Assembly (NCBI GenBank): GCA_023957775.1
Contig: JAMLGR010000003.1
Location: forward strand, 62,001-126,000
Reading direction: 5' to 3'
DNA from: Fimbriimonadaceae bacterium
GTDB taxonomy: Bacteria; Armatimonadota; Fimbriimonadia; Fimbriimonadales; Fimbriimonadaceae
DNA: 64,000 nucleotides
This document shows positions 8,917 to 18,659 of the stretch, one piece after another; position 1 is the first letter of the stretch; the number at the start of each line of letters is the position of its first letter. The translations under genes were made by a program, and so were the position numbers. Below the pieces are notes generated by a model that made no database searches, was not told the origin of the DNA, and worked only from the letters and a program-made list of their open reading frames with translations.

Positions 8917-10038
8917 CTAAGTCGCGATGATCTCGACGTTGGCGCGGGGCACGACCACCTCGTCGCCACCATCGAGTCGGGCCTTGAGCACCCGCACTTC
9001 GGTGCCCGAATCCACCACCATCAGGGCGGGTGGGAGTTCGGTGACCTTGCCCAGTTGCCCGAAGTAAGGTTCGCGGATCACGCGGATCGGGGTGCCGATC
9101 GCCAACTCGAGGGCCTCGTCGTGGGGAGGCGCCGCGCCTGTTTTATCGGCCAGGGGGACGATCAGTTCCGGACGGATGACTCCTGCTCGAATCTGAGTCG
9201 CACCGTTGATCGACGCGACCTGGCCGTTCAACGACTTGAGCAGGTCGAACGTGCGCTGCGCCATGTTGAGGAAGCCAAACCCCTCGGTCACGACCAGAGT
9301 CAATCCGATGGCCTCTTGGCCGGTGATCGCGACGCCGATGTCGTACCCGAGGAACTGGATCAGATCGCTGTCGCGCAGACCGCCGGCGACGATCCCGATG
9401 ACGCCCACCTCCGCCGCCTTCGAGATGGCGTCGAACGTCATGCCGGCGCCTCCGATCAGGATCTTGCCCTGGTCGTCATGGCTGATGTCGTCTGCATGGA
9501 GGATCTGGTCGGGGCCGGCCACGGCATGCCGGATCTCGCCGGTCCGCTCGCCCCCCACGCCGAAGATCCCTTGGACCATCGAGCAGCGGGTCTCGATGAT
9601 CGCGCCCTCTTCGGGCATGACCTCGGCGACCACGCCATCGATGTAGGCCTGGACTTCGACGGGAATCGACGGCTCGCGAACCAGCACGTTGCCCGTCACC
9701 TCGGAGATGGCCTCGACGGTCCCCTCGTAATCCGAGGCGATCGGCTTGGGTTTGAAGAAGAGGAACCCCTTGGTCTCGGCAACCACCTGTCCTTTGGCGA
9801 CGGGGTCGCCGGGCTTCAGTTGGAAGTAGGGGATCGCATCCTTGGGTTCGACGCCGAGCTTTTCGGCCAGCTTGATGGTCTGCAGGGGACCGGGGAGCAT
9901 GGCCCGGGCAACGGGATCGCTGGGTTTCACCTCGTCGCCCGCCTTCACCAGCACCTCTCCCTTGATCGGGAGACGGCGGACGCGACGAACGACGATGTCC
10001 GGGCTGACGGTGAGACCTGGCGTGTATGCGTTTGCCAA
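8917..10038 (-). CDS. Conserved protein with barrel-sandwich and KOW-like segments, function unknown
   Basis: A 373-residue protein I cannot name. The N-terminal half shows hybrid/barrel-sandwich (lipoyl-like) strands: IKGEVLVKAGDEVKPSDPVA, KPGDPVAKGQVVAE and YIDGVVAEVMPEEGAIIE. The middle is rich in glycine and small residues (GKILIGGAGMTFDAI, VGIVAGGLRDSDL, VAITGQEAIGLTLVVTEGFG), like a ligand-binding Rossmann-type core. The C-terminus has a KOW-like turn (REPYFGQLGKVTELP). No signal peptide or membrane helix is seen. The start is TTG at 10038, 11 nt after a strong AGGAGG; earlier in-frame codons lie inside the neighbouring gene. It probably shares an operon with the reductase and moaE. Confidence 0.75.
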   Translation of the reverse strand: MANAYTPGLTVSPDIVVRRVRRLPIKGEVLVKAGDEVKPSDPVARAMLPGPLQTIKLAEKLGVEPKDAIPYFQLKPGDPVAKGQVVAETKGFLFFKPKPIASDYEGTVEAISEVTGNVLVREPSIPVEVQAYIDGVVAEVMPEEGAIIETRCSMVQGIFGVGGERTGEIRHAVAGPDQILHADDISHDDQGKILIGGAGMTFDAISKAAEVGVIGIVAGGLRDSDLIQFLGYDIGVAITGQEAIGLTLVVTEGFGFLNMAQRTFDLLKSLNGQVASINGATQIRAGVIRPELIVPLADKTGAAPPHDEALELAIGTPIRVIREPYFGQLGKVTELPPALMVVDSGTEVRVLKARLDGGDEVVVPRANVEIIAT

Positions 10039-10069
10039 AGCGGGGGAAACCTCCTGAAGAGGTGGTAGT

Positions 10070-11094
<1,025 letters not shown>

Positions 11095-11107
11095 TTATGA
11101 GGGCTGA

Positions 11108-11488
11108 TCAGCCCTCGCGCTTCCAGATCGGCACATCAGCCTTGATGCGGTCGATCAGAAACTGACAGCAGGCGAAGGCTTCGGCACGATGCGCGCAGGC
11201 CGCGACGGTGACGACCGCGATCTCGCCTGGGAGGAGCGTGCCTGTACGGTGCGCCAGCGCCACGCGCCCGTTCCACCGCCGCATCGCCTCCTCGCCGAGA
11301 ATCCGCATCTGGGCGAGCGCCATCTCCTTGTAGGCCTCGTATTCGAGCTGAACGGTCGGGGCGCCTTCGGTGACCGAACGCACCTCGCCGCAAAAGACGA
11401 CCACCCCGCCCAGCGAGGGGTCCTCGACGCTTCGCCGCAGCGCCTCGGGATCGAGCGGGCTCTCCGTCAACAAGATGTGGGGTTCCAC
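11108..11488 (-). CDS. moaE: Molybdopterin synthase catalytic subunit MoaE
   Basis: A 126-residue MoaE-like protein, somewhat short for a family near 140-150. Matching segments are GGVVVFCGEVRSVTEG, LEYEAYKEMALAQM, VALAHRTGTLLPGEIAVVTV and the C-terminal RIKADVPIWKREG, which includes the catalytic lysine. With MoaD it inserts sulfur into precursor Z in molybdenum-cofactor synthesis. No other moa gene is present nearby. The GTG start at 11488 is the best-supported choice; the longer reading has a low-complexity N-terminus that overlaps the divergent GAF gene. Confidence 0.9.
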   Translation of the reverse strand: MEPHILLTESPLDPEALRRSVEDPSLGGVVVFCGEVRSVTEGAPTVQLEYEAYKEMALAQMRILGEEAMRRWNGRVALAHRTGTLLPGEIAVVTVAACAHRAEAFACCQFLIDRIKADVPIWKREG

Positions 11489-11541
11489 CAGGCGGTTGTA
11501 CCCGCCGCACACGGCGCTGCCATGGGTGCCAAACTCTTGGC

Positions 11542-11940
11542 GTGGTGGAGCTTGAGACAGCCGAGGCGTTGGTGGCGTCGCTTTCGCGATCGCCGCTGCG
11601 GGGCAGGGCATTGCGGCAGGAGGCGATGGGGAGACTCGACGCCTTGGAAGGGTACGACTGGAGCGGGATCTACCGTCTCGAAGGCGACGCATTGGTGCTG
11701 GATGCCTACGTGGGCGCGCCGACGGACCACGGCCGAATTCCCGTGGGACGGGGTGTCTGCGGCACAGCGGTGTCCGAGGATCGTAACCAGGTGGTCACCG
11801 ATGTGCGCGAGCTCGCGAACTACCTCGCGTGCAGCGTCTCGACCCGTTCCGAAATCGTCGTGCTGATTCGGGACGGGGCCAAGATCCTCGGCCAGATCGA
11901 CATCGACGGAGCACCGGGTCGGGTGGTTCGATGGGCTTGA
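11542..11940 (+). CDS. GAF-domain protein related to free methionine-(R)-sulfoxide reductase
   Basis: A 132-residue single GAF domain close to the fRMsr (MsrC) family: YDWSGIYRLEGDALVLDAYVG, GRIPVGRGVCGTAVSE, VVTDVRELANYLACSVSTRSEIVV and ILGQIDIDG. In active fRMsr three cysteines take part. The GVCG and ACS cysteines are here, but the first one, normally just before the RIP strand, is absent (PTDHGRIP). It may still reduce free methionine sulfoxide with one resolving cysteine, or act only as a ligand sensor. It is divergent from moaE, and the IS element begins 52 nt after its stop. Confidence 0.8.
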   Translation: MVELETAEALVASLSRSPLRGRALRQEAMGRLDALEGYDWSGIYRLEGDALVLDAYVGAPTDHGRIPVGRGVCGTAVSEDRNQVVTDVRELANYLACSVSTRSEIVVLIRDGAKILGQIDIDGAPGRVVRWA

Positions 11941-11992
11941 CGAGAGGATGCTGTGGGCGTTGGCGGCTTCTCGCGGACCGCTGGGACACTAA

Positions 11993-13295
11993 CAGGGTGC
12001 TGAAGAAGCGCCGGTTTTCGGCTGTCTGGATCGGCGCGGGGTCTTTGGCCGCCCGGTATCGCCCGCCATGGGGCGCAGGCGGCGGGTTTTTCGTCGTTTT
12101 GGGAGTGTCTTTGGCCTTTCAGGGGCCTCCAAACGGCCTCCTCAGGTCGTTTGGAGCGTGATGTTCGCCATCCGGACGAGATTGTACGCTGCCGCTCCGA
12201 GCAGGAAGATCCATGCCACCTTGCGCGTGCCCCGGTACCTGAGCTTGTAGAAACCTCCGACAGTTTTCTCCCAGCCGAAGATCTCCTCCACGCGCTTGCG
12301 GATCTTCTGGCTCGTCTTGTAGCCCTCGTGCCTCGTCGTTCGGCCGTCGATGCGGCTGTGCTTGTCCTTGCGCGCCACGTGGGGCTTGATGTCCCGCGAG
12401 CGGCAGCCCTCGACGAACTTCGTCTGGTCGTAGAGCTTGTCCGCGCCTACCGTCGAGCCGCAGCCCACGTTGTCCTCGAGCATCCTGAGCGCCGCATCGA
12501 CTTCATAGTTGCCCTCGACCGTCGTAACCGCAGTGTCCACCACCAGTCCGTTGCGGTTCTCCATCAGAACGTGGCCCGCGTGGCTGAGCTTGGCTTCCTT
12601 GCCCCAGCCTTTGCGGGCCATCCGCGCATCGGGGTCGGTCGTGCTCTGGTGCGTCTGGTTCGTGCGGCTCTCCCCCTTGAAGTCCACTTCGGGATTCGAG
12701 CCCGTGCCGCCTTCGGGCGGATCGGGGGGATCCTTCTTGGGCTTGAAGCTCTTGTGGGAGGCCCACGCCTCCAACAGGGTGCCGTCCACCGTGAAGTGGT
12801 CCTCGCTCATCAGCCGGCGCATCCGCGCGTGGGACTTCACCCCCTCGAAGAACAGCCGCGCAACTTCGCCTTCGAGCAACCGTTCCCGGTTCTTGGAGAA
12901 CGTCGAGGCGTCCCAGACCGCTTCGTCAGCGTCCAGACCCACGAACCAGCGGAAGAGCATGTTGTAGCGGATGTGCTCCATCAGGCGCCGCTCGCTGGGA
13001 ATGGAGTACAGCACCATCAGCACCAGGGCGCGGAGCTGCTTCTCCGGTGCGATCGAAGGGCGTCCGATCGAGGAGTACATCGCCCGGAACTCGGATTCGC
13101 AGTCGGCCAGAACCGCGTCCGTGACACGCTTGACCTCGCGAAGCTTGTGGTCCGCAGCCACGAACATCTCCAGGTTGATCGTCGCGACAAGCGACGGTTG
13201 AAGCTGGTCTTCGCCCTTCATACTTGTAAAGACGAACCAGCCCTGTCAGACGAATTTAATGGATAGCAAAGAATGGTGCCTTTTTCAGCACCCTG
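11993..13295 (-). mobile_element. IS5-type insertion sequence, complete, 1,303 bp
   Basis: The ends carry 16-nt inverted repeats with one mismatch: left CAGGGTGCTGAAGAAG from 11993, right (reverse complement) CAGGGTGCTGAAAAAG ending at 13295. One intact transposase gene lies inside on the minus strand. Flanks are CTAA (11989-11992) on the left and CTAG (13296-13299) on the right, fitting the CTAR target of IS5-like elements, though the two copies differ at the last base. A hairpin (arms 12128-12135 and 12148-12155) overlaps the transposase stop. The right end abuts the stop codon of the phosphoglycerate-mutase-like gene. Confidence 0.88.
12142..13221 (-). CDS. IS5-family transposase
   Basis: A 359-residue DDE transposase and the only gene of the element. 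The N-terminal DUF772 region (about 20-135) includes EKQLRALVLMVLYSIPSERR and DEAVWDASTFSKNRERL. The catalytic core shows DHFTVDGTLLEAW, a first Asp; VGADKLYD, a second Asp; and a C-terminal Glu-containing segment RVEEIFGWEKTVGGFYKLR. A Lys/Pro/Gly-rich insert (about 160-190) separates the first two parts. The frame is intact, so the element may be active. Confidence 0.94.
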   Translation of the reverse strand: MKGEDQLQPSLVATINLEMFVAADHKLREVKRVTDAVLADCESEFRAMYSSIGRPSIAPEKQLRALVLMVLYSIPSERRLMEHIRYNMLFRWFVGLDADEAVWDASTFSKNRERLLEGEVARLFFEGVKSHARMRRLMSEDHFTVDGTLLEAWASHKSFKPKKDPPDPPEGGTGSNPEVDFKGESRTNQTHQSTTDPDARMARKGWGKEAKLSHAGHVLMENRNGLVVDTAVTTVEGNYEVDAALRMLEDNVGCGSTVGADKLYDQTKFVEGCRSRDIKPHVARKDKHSRIDGRTTRHEGYKTSQKIRKRVEEIFGWEKTVGGFYKLRYRGTRKVAWIFLLGAAAYNLVRMANITLQTT

Positions 13296-14402
13296 CTAGG
13301 GGGCGACAGCTTGCCGAACGGCCTGCCATGCGGTGCGTTCCGGTGCCTTGGCCTCCTCCAAAAGCCGTTCGTCGAACGGCCAGGGCCCCTCGACGGGAGG
13401 ACCCGATTCGGCGACCATGCCCACGCCCCGCCCGACCAGGCCTGGGGCGAACACCGCGACCTGGGTGTCCCCGGCGCGCAACTTGGCCAGGATCGGCTCG
13501 AGAAGCTCGGCATCGAGTCGCGCGAGGAGCCACTCCGCCTCCTCCCACCGCTCCTCCCGCCGCAGGGCTTCGAACGCATCGATCACGATCACGATCGGCG
13601 AGCGTTCCAGCGCGCTTTCCGCGAGCAGAAGCATCGGAATGGCGATGCCTTTCCCGGAGATCGTGCGGTCGCCATGCGTGCACCGGGCCAGCCGCGCCAA
13701 TCCTTCCAGCCGCAGCGACCGGCTCTCCAAATGAAGGCGCTCGCCACGCTCCAGCCAGAGGTTGGGTACGGGCTCTCGAAAGCCCTGGCCCCACGGCCAG
13801 AGCACGTTGAGGGGGAGCAACCCTTCGTCCACGCGCCGCAGGTTGAACTCTTCCTCGGCGAGCAGGTTGACCGAGTCGTCGACAAAGCGCCTCAAGAGGG
13901 GCTCTCCATCGCCGACCGGCAGGGAGTCATGCCACTCCTTCCCCGCGCAAGATTCCGGCGAACGCGTTTCCATCTCGATCGAGCCGTTCTCCCAAACGAG
14001 GCCGTGGCGAAGCCCATCGCCTTGGACCCAGCGCAGCTTGGAGGTCTCCAAACGCGCGGCCAGTTGGTGAATGCGATCGAGGGCCGCGCTTCCCGGTCCG
14101 GCGTCCGGAACGGCGAGCACCCCGTCCTTCAACGCCATTACATCGACTTGGAACTGAACCGACCGTTCGGGCGGGTCCACCCCGAAGGCCGCGACGGCCA
14201 GGGGGCCGGGCCGCAGCGCCACCGTGGAGGGGTCCATGCCAAACCACGCGGCCTCCGGCGTCTCGCTTGGAATGGGCTCGGCCAAAGCGAAGACCTCGCT
14301 GCGGGCGCCCAACTCCCCGAGGGCGGGCCCGGGATTTCGCAGCAAACTCTCCCCGCCCGGACTTCCACAGAGCCCAGGAACCACCAGCACGATGCGCCGC
14401 AT
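13296..14402 (-). CDS. Divergent phosphoglycerate-mutase-like (ApgM-type) protein
   Basis: A 368-residue protein resembling the archaeal-type cofactor-independent phosphoglycerate mutase in layout: MRRIVLVVPGLCG at the N-terminus, AAWFGMDPSTVALRPGPLAVAAFGVD, a conserved-looking LLPLNVLWPWGQG (PAN..L.G.G in the family) and a C-terminal alkaline-phosphatase-like segment. The usual metal ligands at the N-terminus (DGxGDR) are replaced by VPGLCGSP, so it may be inactive or altered. The ATG at 14402 overlaps the purF stop by one base, so it is co-transcribed with purF. Its TAG stop lies in the IS target site, so the original 3' end cannot be known. Confidence 0.6.
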   Translation of the reverse strand: MRRIVLVVPGLCGSPGGESLLRNPGPALGELGARSEVFALAEPIPSETPEAAWFGMDPSTVALRPGPLAVAAFGVDPPERSVQFQVDVMALKDGVLAVPDAGPGSAALDRIHQLAARLETSKLRWVQGDGLRHGLVWENGSIEMETRSPESCAGKEWHDSLPVGDGEPLLRRFVDDSVNLLAEEEFNLRRVDEGLLPLNVLWPWGQGFREPVPNLWLERGERLHLESRSLRLEGLARLARCTHGDRTISGKGIAIPMLLLAESALERSPIVIVIDAFEALRREERWEEAEWLLARLDAELLEPILAKLRAGDTQVAVFAPGLVGRGVGMVAESGPPVEGPWPFDERLLEEAKAPERTAWQAVRQAVAP

Positions 14403-15889
14403 CACTCGAGATCCGCGTCGGGATCGAGGAGCAGCGGCTGCCCGCTCGCCACCGCCGCAAACTGGCCGACGTCGGGAGGCGTGTCGAAAGCGTCTTTGCG
14501 AAGATCCGCAGGCACGGGGATCGGGTACTCGCCGTTGAAGCACGCGAGGCAGAACTGATCCTTCCCGCGTCCGACCGCCTCGACGGCGCCGTCGATGGAG
14601 AGGTAGCCCAAGGAGCTGGCTCCGACATGCGCCCGGATCTCGTCGATGGTCATCCGGGCGGCGGCAAGTTCACCGCGCGAGCACATGTCGATGCCATAGA
14701 AGCACGGCCACTTGATCGGAGGGGCCGTGATGCGCACGTGCACCTCTTTGGCGCCCGATTCGAACAGCAGGCGAACGATCTGGCGCGTCGTCGTCGCGCG
14801 CACGATCGAGTCGTCCACGAGGACGAGGCGCATGCCTCGGATGTGCTCGACGAGCGGCGTGAGCTTGAGGCGGACTCCCAATTCGCGCAACCGCTGGTCG
14901 GGGTGGATGAACGTGCGGTGGATGTACCGGCTCTTCATCATCCCTTCGCGGTAGGGAATGCCCGTTTCGCGGCTGTAGCCCAGCGCCGCGGGAATGCCGG
15001 AGTCCGGCACGGGAATCACGACGTCGGCCTCCACGGGGTGCTCTCGCGCGAGGTGCTCGCCCATCCGCTCACGCGCGCTGTAGAGCAGCGTGTCGTACAT
15101 GATCGAGTCGGGTCGGGCGAAGTAGATGAACTCGAAGAGGCACATCGCGTGGCGGCGCGGCGGATGGCCTTGCGCGAAGCGCATGCCCTCCGCGTCGATC
15201 ACGACCATCTCCCCGGGGTCCAACTCCCGTTCGACCGCTCCATCGACGGGTCCGAACGCGCAGCTTTCACTTGCGATCATGTAGCCGGGGCCGACGCTGC
15301 CGGCCACCAGGGGCCGGATGCCGGAGGGGTCGCGGAATCCGATGATCCAGTGCGGGGTCAGGACGGCCACGCTGTACGCGCCCTCGATGCGCTTCATCGC
15401 TTCGCGCACCGCCACCTCGGGACCCTCCTCGAGGTGGCGTACGAGGAGCCGCGCGATGATCTCGCTGTCGCTCGTCGAGTCGAAGTGCTCGCCCTCGGCC
15501 TCCATCTCCTGGCGAAGTCGGCCCGTGTTGATCAGGTTGCCGTTGTGCGCCACCGCGATGTCGCCCACCAGGCTTTGGCAGTAGATGGGTTGGGCGTTGC
15601 GGAGAACCGACGCGCCGGTGGTCGAGTACCGGTTGTGGCCCACCGCCATGTGGCCGGGCATCGAGTCGAGGATCTCCTCTTTGAAGACCTGGCTCACCAG
15701 GCCCATGTCCTTGTGCATCCGAACCCTCTCGCCGTCGCTGACGGCGATGCCGGCGGACTCTTGGCCGCGATGTTGAAGCGCGAAGAGGCCGAAGAACGTG
15801 ACGACGCCCGCCTGCCTGTCCGGCGTGTAGACGCCGAGGACTCCACACTCTTCTTTCGGGTGATCGTCGTGTCCGGGATGGTCGGTCAC
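14402..15889 (-). CDS. purF: Amidophosphoribosyltransferase
   Basis: A 495-residue PurF, the committed step of purine synthesis: PRPP plus glutamine gives 5-phosphoribosylamine. Residues 1-14 are a propeptide; Cys15 in EECGVLG becomes the N-terminal nucleophile of the Ntn glutaminase domain, supported by HNRYSTTG and AHNGNL. The PRTase loop is VLVDDSIVRATT. The cysteines in CSRG and CLACFNGEYP mark the Bacillus-type 4Fe-4S form. The start is GTG at 15889, 7 nt after a TATACT, with no Shine-Dalgarno, so a leaderless message is likely. The mutase-like gene follows with a one-base overlap. Confidence 0.97.
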   Translation of the reverse strand: MTDHPGHDDHPKEECGVLGVYTPDRQAGVVTFFGLFALQHRGQESAGIAVSDGERVRMHKDMGLVSQVFKEEILDSMPGHMAVGHNRYSTTGASVLRNAQPIYCQSLVGDIAVAHNGNLINTGRLRQEMEAEGEHFDSTSDSEIIARLLVRHLEEGPEVAVREAMKRIEGAYSVAVLTPHWIIGFRDPSGIRPLVAGSVGPGYMIASESCAFGPVDGAVERELDPGEMVVIDAEGMRFAQGHPPRRHAMCLFEFIYFARPDSIMYDTLLYSARERMGEHLAREHPVEADVVIPVPDSGIPAALGYSRETGIPYREGMMKSRYIHRTFIHPDQRLRELGVRLKLTPLVEHIRGMRLVLVDDSIVRATTTRQIVRLLFESGAKEVHVRITAPPIKWPCFYGIDMCSRGELAAARMTIDEIRAHVGASSLGYLSIDGAVEAVGRGKDQFCLACFNGEYPIPVPADLRKDAFDTPPDVGQFAAVASGQPLLLDPDADLE

Positions 15890-15896
15890 GGCTCGG

Positions 15897-15902
15897 AGTA
15901 TA
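15897..15902 (-). promoter_or_regulatory. purF: Extended -10 element of purF (leaderless start)
   Basis: TATACT on the minus strand ends 7 nt before the purF GTG, so transcription should begin at or next to the start codon. No good -35 is seen at the usual distance. Confidence 0.45.
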
Positions 15903-15957
15903 CGGCATGGACCTTCGGGGCGGTTTGCGCCATGATGGGATTGATGCGGAGTTAGCG

Positions 15958-18627
15958 ATGGGTCGACTGCCGACGGGGACCGTTACCCTTCTCATGACGG
16001 ACGTGGAGCGCAGCACCCTCTTGTGGGAGGAGGCGCCCGAGGCGATGAACGACGCGATCGCCCGCCACGACGAAATCGTCCGCCAGGCGGTCGAACGCTA
16101 CCAAGGCCACCTGTTGAAAGCCCGCGGCGAGGGGGACAGCCTTTTCGCGGTCTTTGCCTCGGCAGCCGAAGCCGTTGCGGCCGCCGCCGACCTGCAAGAC
16201 GCGCTCGAGGTCGAATCCTGGCCCGAGGGCGCCCCGATCCGTGTCCGCGCGGCCCTGCACACGGGTGAGGCGTTTGCACGCGAAGGCGACTACTACGGCT
16301 CCACGGTCAACCGTTGCGCGCGCCTGCGAGCGTGCGCCCACGGGGGCCAAACCCTGCTCACGAACAGCACCCGAGTGCTGGTGGGCGAGCGACTCCCCAC
16401 CGGAGCCACCCTTCTCGATCTCGACGTCCACCGGCTGAAAGACCTCCTTCGTCCCGAGCATGTCTTCGAGCTGCAGAGGGCGGGTCAGACGGATGCGTTT
16501 CCGCCGATCCGTTCTCTCGCGCCCTCACGGCACAACCTCCCGGTCCAACTCACGAGTTTCGTGGGCCGCGAGCGCGAGGTCGCCGAGGTCTGCGCACTTC
16601 TGGGACGAGCCCGTCTGGTGACGTTGCTCGGCCCTGGGGGAGCCGGCAAGACGCGTCTCAGCCTCCAAGTCGCGGCCGAGTCGATCGACCAGTTCGCCGA
16701 CGGAGTGTGGCAGGTGGACCTCTCATCGGTCGCCGACGGGTCGCTGGTCGCCGACGCGTTCGCGTCCGCTTTCGGCGTCTCCAATCGCGTCGGCGCGGGC
16801 GCCCTCGAACGGGTGACGGAGCACCTCGAGCCGCTTCAGCTCCTGATCGTGCTGGACAACTGCGAACATCTGACCGCCTCCGTCGCGCCGATCGTCTCCG
16901 ATATCCTCACCCGATGCGGCGGCGCGACGGTCCTCGCCACGAGCCGTCAGCGGTTGGGAGTGGCCGGCGAGTTCACCATCCGAGTCGGTCCCCTTCGCCT
17001 CCCCAAGCGCGACGAGGCGGAAGAGCCCGAATCCGCGCTCGCCTTCGAGAGCATCCGGCTGTTCTGCGACCGCGCCGAGGCGCACGATGCCGCCTTTCGG
17101 CTCGGCCTCGGCAACGTGGGGGCCGTCGCGGAGCTGTGCCGGCGGCTGGACGGGATTCCTTTGGCGATCGAGTTGATCGCCTCCAATGTCGGCGAGGTCA
17201 GCCCGAAGCAGATCCTCGACCGGTGGACCGACACGTTTCCCACCCTTGCCTCGGACGATTCGCAGGCGGCCGAGCGACACCAGACGCTGCGCAAATCGAT
17301 CGACTGGAGCACAAATCGTCTGCCCGCCAACGAGCAGGAGCTTTTTGCCCGGCTGTCCGTCTTCTCGGGCGGATGGACGCTGGACGCCTCGGAAGCGGTG
17401 TGCGCGGACGACGGCCTGCCGCGCGACAGCATTCTGCCCCTTCTGCAGCGCCTGGTTCGGGTCTCCCTGGTCCACGTCGAGGAGACGTTGGACGGGGAGC
17501 ATCGCTATCGGTTCTTGGAGACCGTCCGGCAGTACGCGGCCGAGCGGGGCGCCAGCGACAGCGAACCGCTGCAGGCGCGTCACTTCGCGTGGTGCCTCGG
17601 CCTGGCGCGCGAGGCGGATCCCAAGCTCGGGGGTCCGGAACAGGCGGTTTGGCTCGACCGTCTCGAGCCCGAGCGGGACAATTTCCGTCGCGCACTCGAT
17701 TGGGCCGTCCGCGGGCGGCACTCCGAGGCGATCAGCCTCGCGCATGCGCTTCGGCGGCTCTGGCTGCGCAGGGGGCCGTTGCGCGAAGGCCTGCGATGGA
17801 TGGAGGCCGCCCTCGAGGCATGCCCCGAGGCGCAGCGACCTCTGCGAGCGCACACTCTGAACGCCATGGGGGCGTTCTACGACCTGGACGGCAACCCCTC
17901 CGTCGGGCGCAAATGGTACGAGCAGAGCCTGGTCCTTTGGCGTGAGGAGGGAGACCTCGCCCAGATCGCCGCCCTGCTCACGAATCTGGCGATCGTCGCC
18001 AGCCGCGAGGCGAGATCCGAAGACGCCCACACGCTGTTCGCCGAAGGGATCGAGGCGTACCGCAGCTTGGGAGACGAGGGAGGGAGGGCGAGCGCCGAGA
18101 TGAACCTCGGGATGTGCCTGGTGAACGAGGGACGCTTTGAGGAGGCCGTCGAGCAGTTCGACCGCTCCATCCCGGTCTTGCGCGCCCAGGGGATCCAGGC
18201 GAGGTTGGGGATCGCCTTGGGAGACCGGGCCGTTGCGAGGAAGCGGTTGGGACGCGAAGAGGAGTCCGTGGAGGATCTCGTCGAGGCTTTCGGCGTGTGG
18301 CGCGCCGTGGGCGATCGCCTCGCCTCCGCGCGAGGGCTGCTTCTCCTCGCCGAGATCGCACTCGCACGGGACCTCGATCGCCTTGCCGCGGAGATCCTTG
18401 GTGCGGAGACGACCATGATCGAACTTGCCGGAGTCGACGACAGCGCCACCGAAGGTTTGAAGCGGTTGGAGCTGACCGAGATGCTTCGGGAGCGACTCGG
18501 AGCGCAGTTCGACCAACACGTTCGCGCGGGGGCGTCACGCGACGGCCACGAGGCGTTCGCCTTCGGGCAGGCGGCGGTGGACCAGGTGCGCAAAGGTCGC
18601 GACCAGGCGATTCCCTCCGACGGTTGA
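15958..18627 (+). CDS. Class III nucleotide cyclase-STAND ATPase-TPR regulator
   Basis: An 889-residue cytoplasmic protein. The N-terminal class III adenylate/guanylate cyclase domain (about 1-165) shows LMTDVERSTLLW, GEGDSLFAVF and GSTVNRCARLRA, with both metal-binding aspartates and the Asn/Arg pair. A STAND/NB-ARC-like ATPase follows, with a P-loop (LGPGGAGKTRLS, about 223-234), LLIVLDNCEH and ATSRQRLG. From about 590 to the end come TPR-type helices. Related proteins often end in a LuxR helix-turn-helix; none is visible here, so it signals by nucleotide synthesis or protein contact. The ATG at 15958 is preferred over an upstream reading that overlaps the purF promoter. Confidence 0.88.
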   Translation: MGRLPTGTVTLLMTDVERSTLLWEEAPEAMNDAIARHDEIVRQAVERYQGHLLKARGEGDSLFAVFASAAEAVAAAADLQDALEVESWPEGAPIRVRAALHTGEAFAREGDYYGSTVNRCARLRACAHGGQTLLTNSTRVLVGERLPTGATLLDLDVHRLKDLLRPEHVFELQRAGQTDAFPPIRSLAPSRHNLPVQLTSFVGREREVAEVCALLGRARLVTLLGPGGAGKTRLSLQVAAESIDQFADGVWQVDLSSVADGSLVADAFASAFGVSNRVGAGALERVTEHLEPLQLLIVLDNCEHLTASVAPIVSDILTRCGGATVLATSRQRLGVAGEFTIRVGPLRLPKRDEAEEPESALAFESIRLFCDRAEAHDAAFRLGLGNVGAVAELCRRLDGIPLAIELIASNVGEVSPKQILDRWTDTFPTLASDDSQAAERHQTLRKSIDWSTNRLPANEQELFARLSVFSGGWTLDASEAVCADDGLPRDSILPLLQRLVRVSLVHVEETLDGEHRYRFLETVRQYAAERGASDSEPLQARHFAWCLGLAREADPKLGGPEQAVWLDRLEPERDNFRRALDWAVRGRHSEAISLAHALRRLWLRRGPLREGLRWMEAALEACPEAQRPLRAHTLNAMGAFYDLDGNPSVGRKWYEQSLVLWREEGDLAQIAALLTNLAIVASREARSEDAHTLFAEGIEAYRSLGDEGGRASAEMNLGMCLVNEGRFEEAVEQFDRSIPVLRAQGIQARLGIALGDRAVARKRLGREEESVEDLVEAFGVWRAVGDRLASARGLLLLAEIALARDLDRLAAEILGAETTMIELAGVDDSATEGLKRLELTEMLRERLGAQFDQHVRAGASRDGHEAFAFGQAAVDQVRKGRDQAIPSDG

Positions 18628-18652
18628 CATCTCGCCGAGAATGGGCTTTACT
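18624..18652 (+). promoter_or_regulatory. Promoter of the first GFDPII protein gene
   Basis: TTGACA (18624-18629) overlaps the stop codon of the cyclase gene; a 17-nt spacer leads to TTTACT (18647-18652). The ATG at 18660 falls at the predicted start point, so the message would be leaderless. Confidence 0.55.
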
Positions 18653-18659
18653 CTCGACG

